64,000 nt of DNA from Chamaecyparis obtusa (taxonomy: Eukaryota > Streptophyta > Pinopsida > Cupressales > Cupressaceae): positions 62,001 through 126,000 of the forward strand of contig BSBK01009263.1 of NCBI GenBank assembly GCA_027943335.1. Direction: 5' to 3'. The translations under genes were made by a program, and so were the position numbers. Positions 1 to 13,000 of this stretch are shown here, piece after piece. Positions within the stretch are counted from its first letter, which is position 1. Each line of letters opens with the position of its first letter. The notes beneath the pieces were generated by a model. That model was not told the origin of the DNA. It searched no databases and worked only from the letters and a program-made list of their open reading frames with translations.

Positions 1-1648
1 TTGGAAATTCCAGATTGAAATGGTGTCCAACTATAAGAGCCTCTATCTCGAATTGGATGGCCATGCGTACCTCGACCATTGATACCCAGACAATTCAAGG
101 AAGTTTGATCTAACTATTATCTTTTTGAGTGAGTTCTTTCTCGTACTGTGGAACGCGATCTTGCCTAAGGATGTGAATGATAAAGGGTCACTACCGGTAA
201 TTCACAATGGATTTAGAATGATCTCTTGACTGTTTGATGTGTTTGCAATGCAAGGAGTATTCCGGTCATCATGACGTTTATGTTTTGATGCTTATACAAA
301 TTGCTATATCAAAATGGACATGATATTCAGGTCATCTTGGCATTTATGCCTTGGTACTTATATCTAATCCGACATTCCAAAAATAAAATCAATATTCATA
401 TATCCATGTTTATTCACTAGTGGGTGTTGTATTGATTCTTGCGCATACAAATCGATATTCATATGTCTATGGTTTCATAACTAGTGGGCATTGTATTGAT
501 TTATCCGGTTACCTAAAAGTTCAATGATGATAACAAATCGAAATATGATCAGTGACTAGATCCTAGGTCTTAGGTTGCATTTCATTTTGCATGTCTCTTT
601 GCATTTTTCATCTTTGCATGATCTCACAATGATTAAACGAACTTTAATGCTTAAATGATTCTTCAAATTGCATCTTCAAGTTTAACAAGAGCTGAATTTC
701 ACATGAAGGTTCCTCCAATGAAACAACAAGTAAAATCCTTTTTCGGGATCAAAATTCAAATCTGAGATCGTTTAATATGTCAAAATCATGATTTAAAATT
801 TTGGGCCCAGGACGGTCTACTGCTTGCATAATCGACCTTCAATCATCACAGAGATCTAGTATTCAACTTAACTGATTATCTAACATCAAACTATCAAAAT
901 TTCAACTTGGTCAACCATGGTCAACTCTTGGTCAAACCTAGTCAACATTGGTCTCCAAGACCTCTAAACAATGTAGAATGCACTCTTGAACGTGTATAAC
1001 CACTTTTTCCATCAATCAACATGCTTCTAAGCTCTCAACGCTGACTTTTCTTGTCAGATTTTAATTTTAATCCCGAAGGGGGCATGGTATTGCACATCAA
1101 TTCAAAGTCTGTAAATCAAAATTGTATCGATCAAATCTATCAATATCTTTCATCAGTGATCAAGACAAACAATCATGTCTAGTTACTGATTCATCAAAAG
1201 TCCTCATCGCTCGGGGCAAATCTATCATCACTTGGGGCATATCAGATTCATCAAGATCCATATCAATCTAGTATTCTCCTAATCTTGTAAACTGTATCAG
1301 TTTTTGCAACCATCAGATCATAGTGTTCTTTCCTTGGTTCTTCGACGACTGAAGGGTTTGCATGTGATACCTGCTAGTTCTGCTAAGACAATCGAGTCTA
1401 GAATGGGTCACTCACTTCTTTGCAATCCTAATGTTTGGAATCAGGCATTTTGACACTTTTTCGCAATCATAGGTTTATTTTCTGTTATAGTAAACATTAT
1501 CTTTGGTCATTCAGGACCTATTATCTCCATATCAAATCAATATCAATCAGCTTCTATCTCAATTTCAAACATCAGTTTCATATCTCTATCAAACACAAAC
1601 TATTTTTGAACCACTGTGCTACGCACAGTAATTCAAAGAGGGGCAAAA
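1..1648 (+). mobile_element. 3' internal tail of a gypsy-type LTR retrotransposon (non-coding)
   Basis: No coding region is visible here. The stretch ends in a purine-rich tract followed at once by an LTR start (TGTAATACCC at 1649), so it is the untranslated tail of an element whose body lies left of the window. The texture resembles the tail of the 10 kb element at 59500-61256: repeated 'ggggca' phrases, 'tggtcaa' repeats near 900-960, and a 'gagggggca'-like phrase (here near 1076). Around 250-500 there are degenerate duplications, for example two versions of a segment ending 'ctagtgggYRttgtattgatt'. Orientation follows from the purine tract. I cannot name the lineage. Confidence 0.6.
1613..1648 (+). 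promoter_or_regulatory. Perfect hairpin plus polypurine tract next to the 3' LTR
   Basis: A perfect 7 bp stem (ACTGTGC / GCACAGT, 3-base loop, 1613-1629) is followed by a purine-rich tract (caaagaggggcaaaa, 1634-1648) that abuts the LTR start. The tract is the expected plus-strand primer for reverse transcription. The hairpin is an extra element. Confidence 0.7.
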
Positions 1649-2945
1649 TGTAATACCCTAAAAATGGGCTATAAGTTCATTAATCTCCTACATCTTCAAT
1701 TCGAATGAAATCGACATCAAAGTCCTAATCTAAAGCACATCTAAACATCATCGAATCATAATTGATTATCTTAAATTCTGCATTGGGGAATATACCTAGC
1801 AATATTCCTAATTATCTTAATTATCTTTAATTTAATGATTATTTGGCGATAAATCCCATTTATCCTAAGTTTGATTAATTGAATATTTTTATATTTAATT
1901 AATTAGATTTAATATCTTGCCACTTAATTGTGTAATTAAATTTAATTCTATCTATTATTAATTGTATTATTTAATTTTGACAATAAATCCAATATCCTAT
2001 GAATAATTGATTAAATTCTTATTTAATTAATTAAAGCATGTTGTCATTATTTAATAATATAATTTTTAATAAAAGTTTGGTAAAATAGTTAATTAACCCA
2101 TAAATTAATTATTTTATTTCAAAAAGTAGTTAAGTTGAGAATAAATCACTTTATTTATTTATTAAATCATAATTATCCATGTGCAAATAAAAGGACCAGT
2201 TAAACTCAAAATTGGAAAATCAATGCAAGTTGTTAGCTTTTTGAAACTCAACATCTTTTTGAGTTTTAAAGTTGAAGCTAAACTCTATTTTGAGTTAAAC
2301 TTTGCTTTTGCATGTTTTTGTGAGTTAATTATCTTTTATTTAAAAATAACTCAAAAATCAACCTGAGTTATTTGAGTGATTTATGGTTTTTTTTCTCATG
2401 CGCCTCCAAAGCCCTGGATTTCTATAAAAACAAGGCTCATCTCTTCATAACTCATCTCTCAATCATCTCTCAAATTTGCATCCAAGCATCTCATATTTTG
2501 CACAATCACGCTACAGAATTGCAATTGGAAGGCTCAAAGCTTATTGCGAATCAACATTGTTGTGAGATCAATTTCAAATTCATAGCTTTCATATTATTGT
2601 TAGAATCTTCATTCTCATATCATATCATTTCTAGATTAGCATTGCATATCATTTAGCATAGATTCATATCTTTGTTAGATCAATTTTTATATTAGCATAG
2701 ATTTCATATTAGTTTTCATCATTAATATTGCATAGAAATATCCAAAAAAATTAGATTAATTGCATTCATATTTCATATCAGTATTGCATTCAAATCTTTC
2801 ATTTAGGTGTTGTCTAGGTCACTGATCTCGATTACAATATGAGAACATCAATCTCGCACCTACTAGAAGGCAGTAAATCACTTGGTTAAATTAGATTTCA
2901 ATTTTGCACGATTTTGATGATAGCTAACCTCTAATGTTTTACTGA
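1649..2945 (+). repeat. 3' LTR of the left-edge gypsy-type element; right end uncertain
   Basis: The LTR starts with TGTAATACCC just after a polypurine tract. It is AT-rich with many ttaatta blocks, and a good TATA box (tataaaaa, 2423-2430) is followed by a pyrimidine-rich leader, as in the LTRs of the 10 kb element at 52239 and 61257. The right end is not certain: copia gag sequence is recognisable from about 2990, and the junction lies between about 2870 and 2955. No partner LTR is present in the window. Open frames inside it (for example 2181-2656) look like chance. Confidence 0.6.
2423..2430 (+). promoter_or_regulatory. Probable LTR TATA box
   Basis: TATAAAAA sits about 775 bp into the LTR, just upstream of a pyrimidine-rich leader (ctcatctcttcataactcatc region). 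This is the usual place for the U3/R boundary promoter in plant LTRs. Confidence 0.5.
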
Positions 2946-2955
2946 AGTGTTGTGT

Positions 2956-3609
2956 CTACAGATCAAGTACAATTTTCACACACACAACAAGCAAGCAAAG
3001 GATGCACATAGAAAAATATGGAAGAAAAGATACAATGCATTGGAGATGCTACCTGAAGAAAATATAAGATCTTATAATCAAAGGATCAATAAAGCAGTTT
3101 TTGGAATCAGGAACAATGGTGGAGAGATCTCAGAAGAAGACATCACAGACAAGTTGATGACTACTCTTACTCCAGAATATGAAAACAAGATCAACATCCT
3201 TGACTAGACAATGTGACTTTCATCTAATTTCATGAGAGAGACCTTGATCAGTAAAATCTTAGCTTTTAAGATTTCAAGATTGAAGACAGAACCAAAGAGT
3301 GAGATAGCCTTCAAAGCAACAAATCATGGTAAGAAATTTGCAAATACTTCTGGTAATTTTGATGATGATGATGAAGAGAAAAATTTAGATGATTTTATTG
3401 CTATGATTTCCAAAAGAGAAAAGAAAGGAAAAGGAAAATATGAAGGTCAATTACCATTTAAGTGCTTTTCATGTAATAAGATTGGTCACTTTGCATCTAA
3501 GTGTCCTACTAGAGCTAGAAAGTTCAAAAAGGATTACAAGCCTAAGTACTCTAAGGAATGTTACTATGCTAGAGATAGAGTTTCTGATGATGAATCAAGT
3601 GAAGAATAA
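2956..3609 (+). pseudogene. copia gag fragment with CCHC zinc knuckle
   Basis: This is the capsid/nucleocapsid part of the copia polyprotein, which packages element RNA in cytoplasmic particles. From about 2990 the frame reads through a helical gag segment (AKDAHRKIWKKRY, later SYNQRINKAV and DKLMTTLTPEYENKI). Two in-frame stops occur at 3205-3207 and 3214-3216, and the same frame continues to a CCHC zinc knuckle (CFSCNKIGHFASKCP, about 3460-3505) and a basic/acidic tail. The amino end and start codon are missing because of 5' truncation. A stop at 3607-3609 separates it from protease, but the frame itself continues. The gene is non-functional. Confidence 0.85.
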
Positions 3610-4780
3610 ATTAGATTCATTTCTATTATAGATGAAATGAATAATAAGACAAATCATAAAGATGAGAAAGTGGAAGAAATGCTAGCATTGATTTCCCAAG
3701 TAGATATAAGGATAGACTGGATTATAGATAGTGGTTGTTCACATCACAGGATAGGTGATAAAAAATAGATTTGTTCATTTGGACAAATACAATGGTGGCC
3801 TGGTTAGATTTGGAGACAACACTCCCAAACCAATAGTTGGTAGAGGAGCCATCACCTTGGATGGAAAGAACAATACTGATGATGTTCTCTATGTTGATGG
3901 TTTGAAACATAACCTTCTCAGTGTTGGTCAATTACTTGGAAAAGGCTATCAATCAAAGTTTAAAGATGACAAATGCATCATTAACAATAAGGATGGTGTT
4001 AAGATTGCATCAGGATCAAAGACAAGAGGTAATGTTTTCCAACTCAATTCAGAAGTAAGTTGTTTTGTTACTAAATTTGATGACAGTTGGTTGTGGCATA
4101 AAAGATTATGTCATATCAATTTTGATAACATAGTAAATATAAGCAATGTAAAGGCAGTAAGAGATCTACCTAGCATAGAAAAGCCAGTTGATACTATATG
4201 AAGGGAATGTGTGATGGGAAAGCATGTGAGAAATTCATTCAGGAGCAAGCTCAATTCAACAGAGAACAAGTTGGATTTGATTCATACTGACCTTTTTGGG
4301 CCAACTCAAACAAGATCATACTATGGTGAAAGGTATTTCATTTTATTTGATGATGACTATACTAGGATGATGTGGGTTGCGTTCTTAAAAGATAAGTCAT
4401 AAGTATTTGAGAAGTTCAAAATATTCAAAGCTAAGGTTGAGAATGAATCTAGACTAAAGATAAAATGTTTGAGATCGGATAGAGGAGGAGAATTAACATC
4501 TAACAGATTCTATGAGTACTGTGAAGAAAATGGCATAAAGAGATAGTTAAGCTCCCCTAGAACCCCTCAGTAGAATGGAATTGCAAAAAGAAGGAATAGA
4601 ATCATCCTTGATACAATGTGCACAATCATGATTAAAGGAAAAATTGCACACACCTATTGGAGAGATGTGGTCAATAAAACAGTCTACACCATCAATGGAA
4701 TTCAATTGCGGCCAGGCACTAACAAAACACCATATGAGCTATGGTTTGGTAATGTTCCTGTAGTAAACTACTTCAGAATC
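3610..4780 (+). pseudogene. copia protease and integrase (5' part), interrupted
   Basis: The protease active-site motif IIDSGCSHH lies at about 3719-3745, in the gag frame. The frame then shifts, and the rest reads in a second frame: a pre-integrase zinc region (LWHKRLCHINF; the next cysteine position is a TGA at 4199-4201, then RECVMGKH), followed by the integrase core with D (DLIHTDLFGP) and D (RSDRGGE). The third catalytic residue is lost: the family's NG..ERKNR block reads NGIAKRRNR, so glutamate is replaced by lysine. There are TAA/TAG stops at family glutamine positions (for example 4400-4402 and in PQ-stop-NG). The frame ends at VVNYFRI, where the inverted-LTR element is inserted; the next family residues (FGSKCYIK) are at 13247 onward. 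Confidence 0.88.
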
Positions 4781-7700
4781 TATTGGAGCTTTTCCTTGCA
4801 GGACCAAATGTGAATAGATGTATGGGCTTGATTCTCAAGTTTTGCACTCAAGTTTGACAAGAAAGAGTCTAATTGATGAGGATTGAAAAGAATCCTCCTT
4901 CTTCTTTGAGCTCCACATCACTCAGGTGGGTATTGCCTCATTTTCACACTCAAGACACTTCATGACAACAATAGGCCTGCAGATAGATTATTGTGGAATA
5001 GCTTTCAAACTCTTATAGGTATCCTGTACCCCAATGAACCAAACCTAATGTAACAACCTACTTGCATGGAATGAGTTTGAAAACTAGAAGCCTATCCTAA
5101 CAACATGAAAGGGAAAGGTGATGCTTTATGTAAATGATTTGATGATTTGGTCTAGATGGACCCCTAAAATACCCTAAATCTCTCATAGACCAGTGCCTTA
5201 TCCAATGGGCAACAGAGTCAAATACATCACTACAACAGAGAGCTATGAAACAAGAAGACAATATATTCAACTATGTTGATGCCTTACATCAATCATACAC
5301 CATTAACCAGACCTCACTTTAACAATCCACCTGTCTACCCAGATATGTTATCACCTATTCAAAGGATTTTAACCCTCCCCTTATAAGGGACCTATAAACA
5401 AGTAATACATTAACTAGCATCTACTAGAAGACAAGCATGAGACACCCTTGATATCCCAACTCATACATATCTGAGAACTAATCTTGAACTCAGTTATCTA
5501 TCTGAAGAGAACTCCATTGTAGACACATTGGAAGTACAATAGAAAGACTAAACATCCTTGATGCTATAATCAACAAGTTCAGGATTCAAATGGAGATACT
5601 TTGAAATAGTACAAATATAATGAAATCTCATACATAAGACAAGCTATTACAACATGTATTCTATTCTCAAAACTAGAAAGGAAAGAGGGAACACCCTATA
5701 TGCAGAGAGGAAGGAAAATATTTACAAGGTAGAATACTCAACCATCCAACCTTTACAAAATCCAAACTACAACAATATATACCACTAATCATCTTGGAAT
5801 CCCAAACAAGTTAGGATGTAACAAGCTACAAATGATTAGGGTAAAATTAGGTTTACAACAACCAAGTACAACAAGAAGTAAAGAATGCAGGTAAACCTTG
5901 AAACCCTAGACAATCAGATCAAATCTGATGTACAAATGCATTGGTTTCATTTAAGGCCTACTATAGATACAAATTCAACTAATTTCTTATTGCAGGAAAA
6001 CAAAAATTAAATGCCAGAGTCAGCCTACATAAAAACATGCGTGTACCAGTCATGGAAATATATGACAAACACCAAACCCTAGCCACCTGCAACATGCCTT
6101 GAGCACTTCTTCATTCATTTATTGATGGTACAGACATCTACAATTAACCATGGAAGTCTCTGGACCACTCTGCAACAGTCGGTGAAATCATTCTTACCAA
6201 ATCCAGCTGGTAAAACATTCAATTTCAGTCCTTTCTGTCACAGAAAACCATTTAAATATTTGAATTTTGGTAACAACGGCTATCTCCTTGGTGCCAGCAA
6301 CTAATTGGCAGTCAACATTCAAATTTGGATCAACTTCATATCGCGATTATCAGATCTTCCTTTTCCCTGAGCTTTAGACTTAACTCAACAGGAATCCTTG
6401 GGTTTGCATTTGGTGAACATGTGAAAAAGGCTTTTCTATTCACAGAATGGAATCCTTCACTTATTATTAACTTAGTGAATAGGAAAAAAAAGAAATAACC
6501 AACCCCGGTCATATTTAGCGAACGAGCGATTGAAGGCTATCTCCATTTTGCTTTATGTTTCATATCACTGCCAGTTTATTTAGAGAATGCACGAACACAT
6601 GTTAACTGAATCGCTAAATCTTTTAGAGCATCGCCACTTTATTGCAAGAATAAGAAAATAAGAGGAAAATTATCAGGGCCGCTAAACATCTTATTAGAGT
6701 TACTAAACCTTAGACCCACACATCGGCTCACATTGTGCCACCTATCATCATACCATTCGCTGCATACTGCCCGGTCACTACTAATCTTCTACGAATGTCA
6801 GAGCCCTTGAAGATACGTAGGATACTAGGTCCCAATGACAACTACCAAGTCATTAACACATCGACCAATATGAAACTACCATTTGTGCACACCTGGCAGT
6901 GGACCCACTGAGAAACATCATACTGCCTGAAAGATCAGACGACCGACACATGATCTCATAAGCTCAAAAGACTCCATGCACTGTTATGCCACCTATTGAT
7001 CTTGAATATTTTATTGACACCACCGAAGCATGACCCCACCCTGCCTTATCAGCCACTTTGTCGAATCAGGGACTGCCACGTTGTAATATCTGGCAAGCGG
7101 ACATGCAACTTTTTGTTCACTCATAGGTCCCTTTGACAACCTTTCTATATCATCATTTCTTTTAGCCAATGAGGAACCACCACATGTGTACACATAGCAG
7201 TGGACCCACCTACTTATCGGCATCTAATCGGACGACAGGCACATGATCACATGGGGTAAGAATATTACATGCAAACATACGCCGATCATCGATCTTAAAT
7301 CTCTGACACTAGGCCCCGCTGACAGCATATCCAACTCACTGTTCCTTGACCAATAAAAAGTCACCACCTCAACATCTATCTGACAGTATATCCACCCGTT
7401 CCAACCTATCTGACATGTGGACTAAACATCTCATAATTTAGCGACTGAAGGAAATGCTAGCCACTTGCGAGGTCGCTAAATGCTAGGATATAACCACTGG
7501 GAAATAAGAGACTATGTGAACACTCAGTCGCATAATCACTCAATAACAATGCTAACCACCGGAGGACTTAGCAAACAAGAGACAAATAGTATTTTTCAGT
7601 TCAATAAATAATAAAGGAATATGAAATATTGTTAAGCGATTCAATGAAGATGAAAAGGGAAATAACCATGTGCATAAAGCAAAGACTTAAGTGGCCTAAA

Positions 7701-7863
7701 AAGTAATGATGAAATAGAACTTGGCTAGGACAAATTAGGGTTTTCACACTCAACAGCTAGAAATATGAATTTTTTACCTAGGGTTAAGGCCAGAGATAGA
7801 AAAATAATTGCAAAGACTAGATGAAAATAGGTATAGCCATGAAATTTTCTATAGGTGCTAATA
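4781..7863 (-). repeat. Left LTR arm of the inverted-LTR element
   Basis: Reads TATTGGAGC on the plus strand to GTGCTAATA, followed by gtggctc. The gypsy 3' LTR at 38728-41330 has the same ending and the same following sequence, and similarity continues past the LTR (a shared 'agaagagcagacca' phrase at about 7923 and 41391). So this is the 3' LTR of a minus-strand element. A 60-codon open frame inside it (6122-6304) is mirrored at 11722-11904 in the other arm and is just LTR sequence. Confidence 0.85.
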
Positions 7864-10065
7864 GTGGCTCTATCTAGGGATGCATGCCTCTTACAGTAAT
7901 GGAAAGAATTTAGAATTTACTGGAAGAGCAGACCACCCACTAGACAAAACCATAGGGACCTCAAAAAATGGCATCTGAACTGGGGAAACAGGAAGGGAAA
8001 CACACAACAGGAAAGGAAAAACAACTATACAAGGATTTACAATATTTACAAAAGGCTCAGGGCCCCAAAATTTTTGATCAATTTTTACCTCTATCAAACA
8101 AATAATTTTCATCTCCATTTAGCAGAGGAAAAATAAAAATACATATCTCATCCATCCTACCAAAAACATTGTGATCCACATTCAACATATTATATAAAAA
8201 ATAATCATCATACTCACCATCATTTAGCAAGATAGGGCCATCAAGCTACCATAAATATTGATCATTTTATGACATCAAAATGTCACACTCCTCACTTTCA
8301 CTATCATGTTGAAAAAGGAAACACTCCAACTCAACCTCATGGATGGACACATCATCATGTTGATCATTAGTTTGCAATGAAGGATAAACCCTTTCTATCT
8401 CTTCACTTTGCAAACTAATATAGCACTTCTCAAGACAAAAATCTAATTGCATGAAATTGGAAACAACTTGCTGACCAAAAATCATATCAACATCTTCTAG
8501 AAAGGAACAAGCACTGTCAGTTAATGACTCATTAATCATTTGTGAGCCTAAGAAAACACATTCAGACTTACCACATTTTCTAGCATCAAAATATAAACAA
8601 GAACCACTGATATTAGGCTCTTGAAAAATTGAATCCACACTAGTACACATATCATCATATTCATCAAATATGACATTATCAAATTTATTACAATGATGTG
8701 TACCATCCTCTTGCATACCAAAAATGGGAGAAAAGCCATCAACAAATGTTTCACACATCATGCCATTGCTTGAATCATCTTCATCAAAACTTACATGTAC
8801 TGGGCATGGAAATTTGGAAACAAATTTGGGAGCATACCTCTGAAATTATGCATCCAAGAGTTCTGAAATTTGCTCACTACTTAGTAAGCATTTAAATTCA
8901 CATTCTATCTCATTGGTCTCACTGCAAATGCTGCAAACATCTTCCTCATCTGAGACAGGGGCTGAAATTTCTTGTGTCACAATATCTTGTGCAAAGTCAT
9001 CATTGCAGGAACATTCATTGTAGGAACTTACATTTGTTGTAGATTCATCTTCTATCTCTTGATAACCACAAGTTCCATTATCAACATCAACATCACATCA
9101 CTCATCATCCACAAATGAAGCCATTGATTCTTTCACCTTTTCTAATGCTTCATTTCTAAAGGATGTAGACCAACTGAATGACTCAAGCATACCAAGTTCT
9201 AAAAACATTTCAGCATATTGGGAATCTTGAAGCTCAATACCAACAAGAAATTCATGATAAGCTACGAGAAATTTCTTGTAGTATGAATGTGATGACTCCC
9301 CTTTTCTTTCTCCTATTGTACATCTTAAAATCTTTATGCAAGTTTGCTAGATTTTTTGACTCATCAAATAAATATCTCTTTCTCTATTAACATTTCTAAA
9401 ATCTGACAGAGAACCTTTAGACGTAGAAACATCATCTTGACTTATCAAGGTTGGAAACACCATTTTAATATACTGACAAAACAACACAGCTTGTTCTCAT
9501 GACAATACTTCTATCCAAATTCATGCAACCCATGGCTTCATCAAATCTCAACATATTTCTGATACTCATTACATCAACTAAAATTTCTATCCAAAAATAT
9601 GACTTGAATTTCAAAATTAATTTCCCTTTTCAATGATGACTTGTTCACCTAATTAGGGACTATTTTTTCTTGATAAAAAGGATTACCTAGAGAGGTTTTG
9701 AATGCTACAAAATGTTGATCTAAAGCATCCTTCAAATCACCTTTCAAACTTTGGTAGAGTCACCACCCCTTTGTAGAGGACAAATCTGAATCAGTTGAGA
9801 ACCTTTCCCAACTCTAAACCTTCTTCAAAACCCACAATCACAACACAATCTCACATGATAACTGCTTGTTAGGATCACAGATATATCACACTTTGTTACA
9901 AACACTGATCAAACAAAGACTCAGAGTCGCCACTCAACACATAGTGAGAAGATTTTGCGCAAGTGCCTTTTGTTTATTTGACTCTATGATCTTTGACCAA
10001 GACTCTAGGATGATCCAGCCAAGTAAAGAAACTTGCTATCTTTTACTCCTTCCCCAGTAGAGTCA
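7864..10065 (-). mobile_element. Unique centre of the inverted-LTR element
   Basis: 2.2 kb between the arms. The left part (7864 to about 8110) resembles the sequence next to the gypsy 3' LTR. 8267-9463 on the minus strand holds a degraded unknown frame. The right part (about 9600-10065) contains three primer-site-like motifs on the minus strand, TGGTGACTCTACC (9765-9753), TGGCGACTCTGA (9932-9921) and TGACTCTACTGGGG (10065-10052), and a 'tttcaatgatgac' phrase also present in the gypsy leader near 48295. No reverse transcriptase, integrase or protease is seen, so the element could not have moved unaided. Confidence 0.6.
8267..9463 (-). pseudogene. Degraded ~398-codon frame of unknown function in the inverted-LTR element
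   Basis: From an ATG at 9463 the minus strand keeps a single frame for 399 codons to a TGA at 8267, broken by three stops: TAG at 9349-9347, TGA at 9100-9098 and TAA at 8848-8846. A frame this long with only three stops in AT-rich DNA is unlikely by chance. The product would be acidic, with cysteine pairs in the middle (VCSICSE, NECSCND) and many Asp/Glu/Ser; the last 164 codons (8761-8267) are uninterrupted. Around codons 30-60 an alternative frame also reads well, so a small shift may be hidden there. I recognise no domain. It may be an accessory or captured gene of the non-autonomous element, or a much diverged gag-like protein. Confidence 0.5.
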
Positions 10066-13000
10066 CGCTAGCACCTACAAAAAATTTCATGGCTATACCT
10101 ATTTTCATCTGGTCTTTGCAATTATTTTTCTGTCTCTGGCCTTAAACCCTAGGCAAAAAATTCATATTTCTAGTTGTTGAGTGTGAAAACCCTAATTTTC
10201 CCTAGCCGAGTTCTATTTCATCATTACTTTTTAGGCCACTTAAGTCTTCCCTTTATGCACATGGTTATTTTCCTTTTCGTCTTCGCTGAATCGCTTAACA
10301 ATATTTCATATTCCTTTATTATTCAATGAACTGGCGAATACTATTTGTTCCTTGTTCGCTAAGTCCTGTGGTGATTAGCATTGTTATTCAGTGATTACAT
10401 GACTGAGTGTTCGCGTAGTCTCTTATTTCCTAGTGGTTATATCCTAACATTTAGCGACCTCACGAGCGGCTAGCATTTCCTTCAATCACTGAATCATGAG
10501 ATGTTTGGCCCACATGTCAGACAGGTTGGAGTAGGTGGATATACTGTTAGATAGATGCTGAGGTAGTGACTTTTTATTGGTCAAGGAATGGTGAGTTTGA
10601 TATGCTGTTAGCAGGGCCCAGTGTCAGAGATTTAAGATTGATGATCAGCATATGTTCACATGGAATATTATTACCCCATGTGATCATGCACCCATTGTCA
10701 GATTAGATACTGATAAGTAGGTTGGTCCACTGCTACGTGTACACATATGGCAGTTTCTCATTGGCTAGAAGAAATGATGATATGGTAAGGTTGTTAGAGG
10801 GACTTGTGAGTGAAGAAAAAGTTGCATGTCTGCTTACTGGATATTGCAACGTGACAGTCCTTGATTCGATGAAGTGGCTGATAAGGCAGGGTGGGGTCAT
10901 GCTTCGATGGCATAAGTAAAAGATTTAAGATTGATGGCTGGCGTAAAAGTGCATGGAATCTTTTGAGCTTATGAGATCATGCACTGGTCATTCAATCTTC
11001 TAGGTGGTATGATGTTTCTTAGTGGGTCCACTGCCAGGTGTGCACAAATGGTAGTTTCTTATTGGTTGGCATGTTAATGACATGGTGATTATTAGTGGGA
11101 CCTGGTATCCTGCATGTCTTTAAGGGCTCTGACATTTGCAGAAGATCTACAGTTGACGTAAGTTCTCATAGGTTATGTCAGAGCCATGAGATCTTGCGCC
11201 CATTGTCCAATTTGAAGGCTTGTATGTGGTGGGTCCTTTGTCAGTGGTGACCGGGTAGTATGTAGTGAATGGTATGATGACGGGTGGCACAATACGGGCC
11301 CATGTGTGGGTCTAAGGTTTAGTAGCTTTGATAAGATGTTTAGTAGCCCCGATAATTTTCCTCTTGTTCACTTATTTGCACAATAAAGTGGTGATGCTCT
11401 AAAAGATTTAGCGATTCAGTGAACATGTGTTCACGCATTCTCTAAATAAACTGGTGGTGATATGAAACATTCAACTAACTGGAGATAGCCTTCAGTTGCT
11501 AGTTGGCTAAAAATGACCGGGGTTGGTTATTTCTTTTGTTCACCTATTTGCTGAGTTAATGATGAGTTAAGGATTCCATTCTATGAATAGAAAATCCTTT
11601 GTCATGTGTTTGCCAAATGCAAACCCAAGGATTCATGTTGAGTTAAGTCTAAAGCTTGGGAAATATGAAGATCTGACGGTCATGATATGAAGTTGATCCA
11701 AATTGGAATGTTGACCACTGATTAGTTGCTGGTGCCAAGGAGATAGCCATTGTTACCAAAATTCAAATATTTAAATGGTTTTCTATGACAGAAAGGATTG
11801 AAATTGAATGTTTTAGCAACTAGATTTGGTGAGAATGATTTCACCGATTGTTGCAGAGTGGTCCAAAGACTTTCATGGTTAATTGTAGATGTCTGTACCA
11901 TCAATAAATGAATGAAGAAGTGCTCAAGGCATGTTGCAAGTGGCTAGGGTTTGGTGTTTGTTAGTGATTTCCATGACTGGTACATGCATGTTTTTATGTA
12001 GGCCGACTCTGGCATTTAATTTTTGTTTTCCTACAACAAGAAATCAGTTGAATTTCTATCTGCAGTAGGCCTTGAATGAAACCAATGCATTTATACATTC
12101 GATTTGATCTAATTTTCTAGGGTTTCAAGGTTTACCTACATTCTTTACTTCTTCTTGTACTTGGTGGTTGTAAACCTGATTTTACCCTAATCATCTATAG
12201 CTTGTTGCATCCTAACTTGTTTGGGATTCCAAGATGATTAGTGGTATATATTGTTGTAGTTTTGATTTTGTAAGGGTTGGATGGTTGAGTATTATGCCTT
12301 GTAAATATTTTCCTTCCTCTCTACATATAGCGTGTTCTCTCTTTCCTTTCTAGTTTTTAGAATATAATACATGTTGTAATAGCTTGTCTTAGGTATGAGA
12401 TTTCAATATATTTGTACTATTATCAAACTATCTCCATTTGAATCTTGAACTTGTTGATTATAGCATCAAGGATGTTTAGTCTTTCTATTGTACTTCCAAT
12501 GTGTCTACAATGGAAATGTCTTCGTAGAGATAACTGAGTTCAAGATTAGTTCTCAGATATGTATGAGTTGGCATATCAAGGGTGTCTCATGCTTGTCTTC
12601 CAGTAGATGTTGGTTAATGTATTACTTGTTTATAGGTCCCTTCTAAGGGGAGGGTTAAAATTCTTGAATAGGTGATAACATATTTGGGTACACAGGTGGA
12701 TTGTTAAAGTGAGGTCTGGTTAATGGTGTATGAATTATGTAATGCATCAACATATTTGAATATATTGTCTTCCTATTTCATAGCTCTTTTTTGTAGTGAT
12801 GTATTTGACTATTTTTCCCATTGGATAAGGCATTGGTCTATGAGAGATTTATGGTATTTTAGGGGTCGATCTAGCCCAAATGATCAAATTATTTACATAA
12901 AGCACCACCTTTCCCTTTCATGTTGTTATGATAGGCTTCTATTTTTCAGACTCATTCCATGCAAGTAGGTTGTTGCATTAGGTTTGGTTCATTGGGGTAC

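Noticed and set aside
1435..2656. Small open frames in the left-edge element and its LTR
   Set aside because: They are short, lack conserved motifs and lie in AT-rich untranslated sequence or LTR.
7864..10065. The 8.5 kb inverted-repeat insertion as a Mutator or foldback DNA transposon
   Set aside because: The arms are homologous to true LTRs of the 12 kb gypsy element, end in TG/CA-type termini and flank a 5 bp duplication, which fits an LTR element better.
6122..11904. Mirror-image 60-codon frames at 6122-6304 and 11722-11904 as genes
   Set aside because: They are the same piece of LTR in the two inverted arms, without start context or homology.
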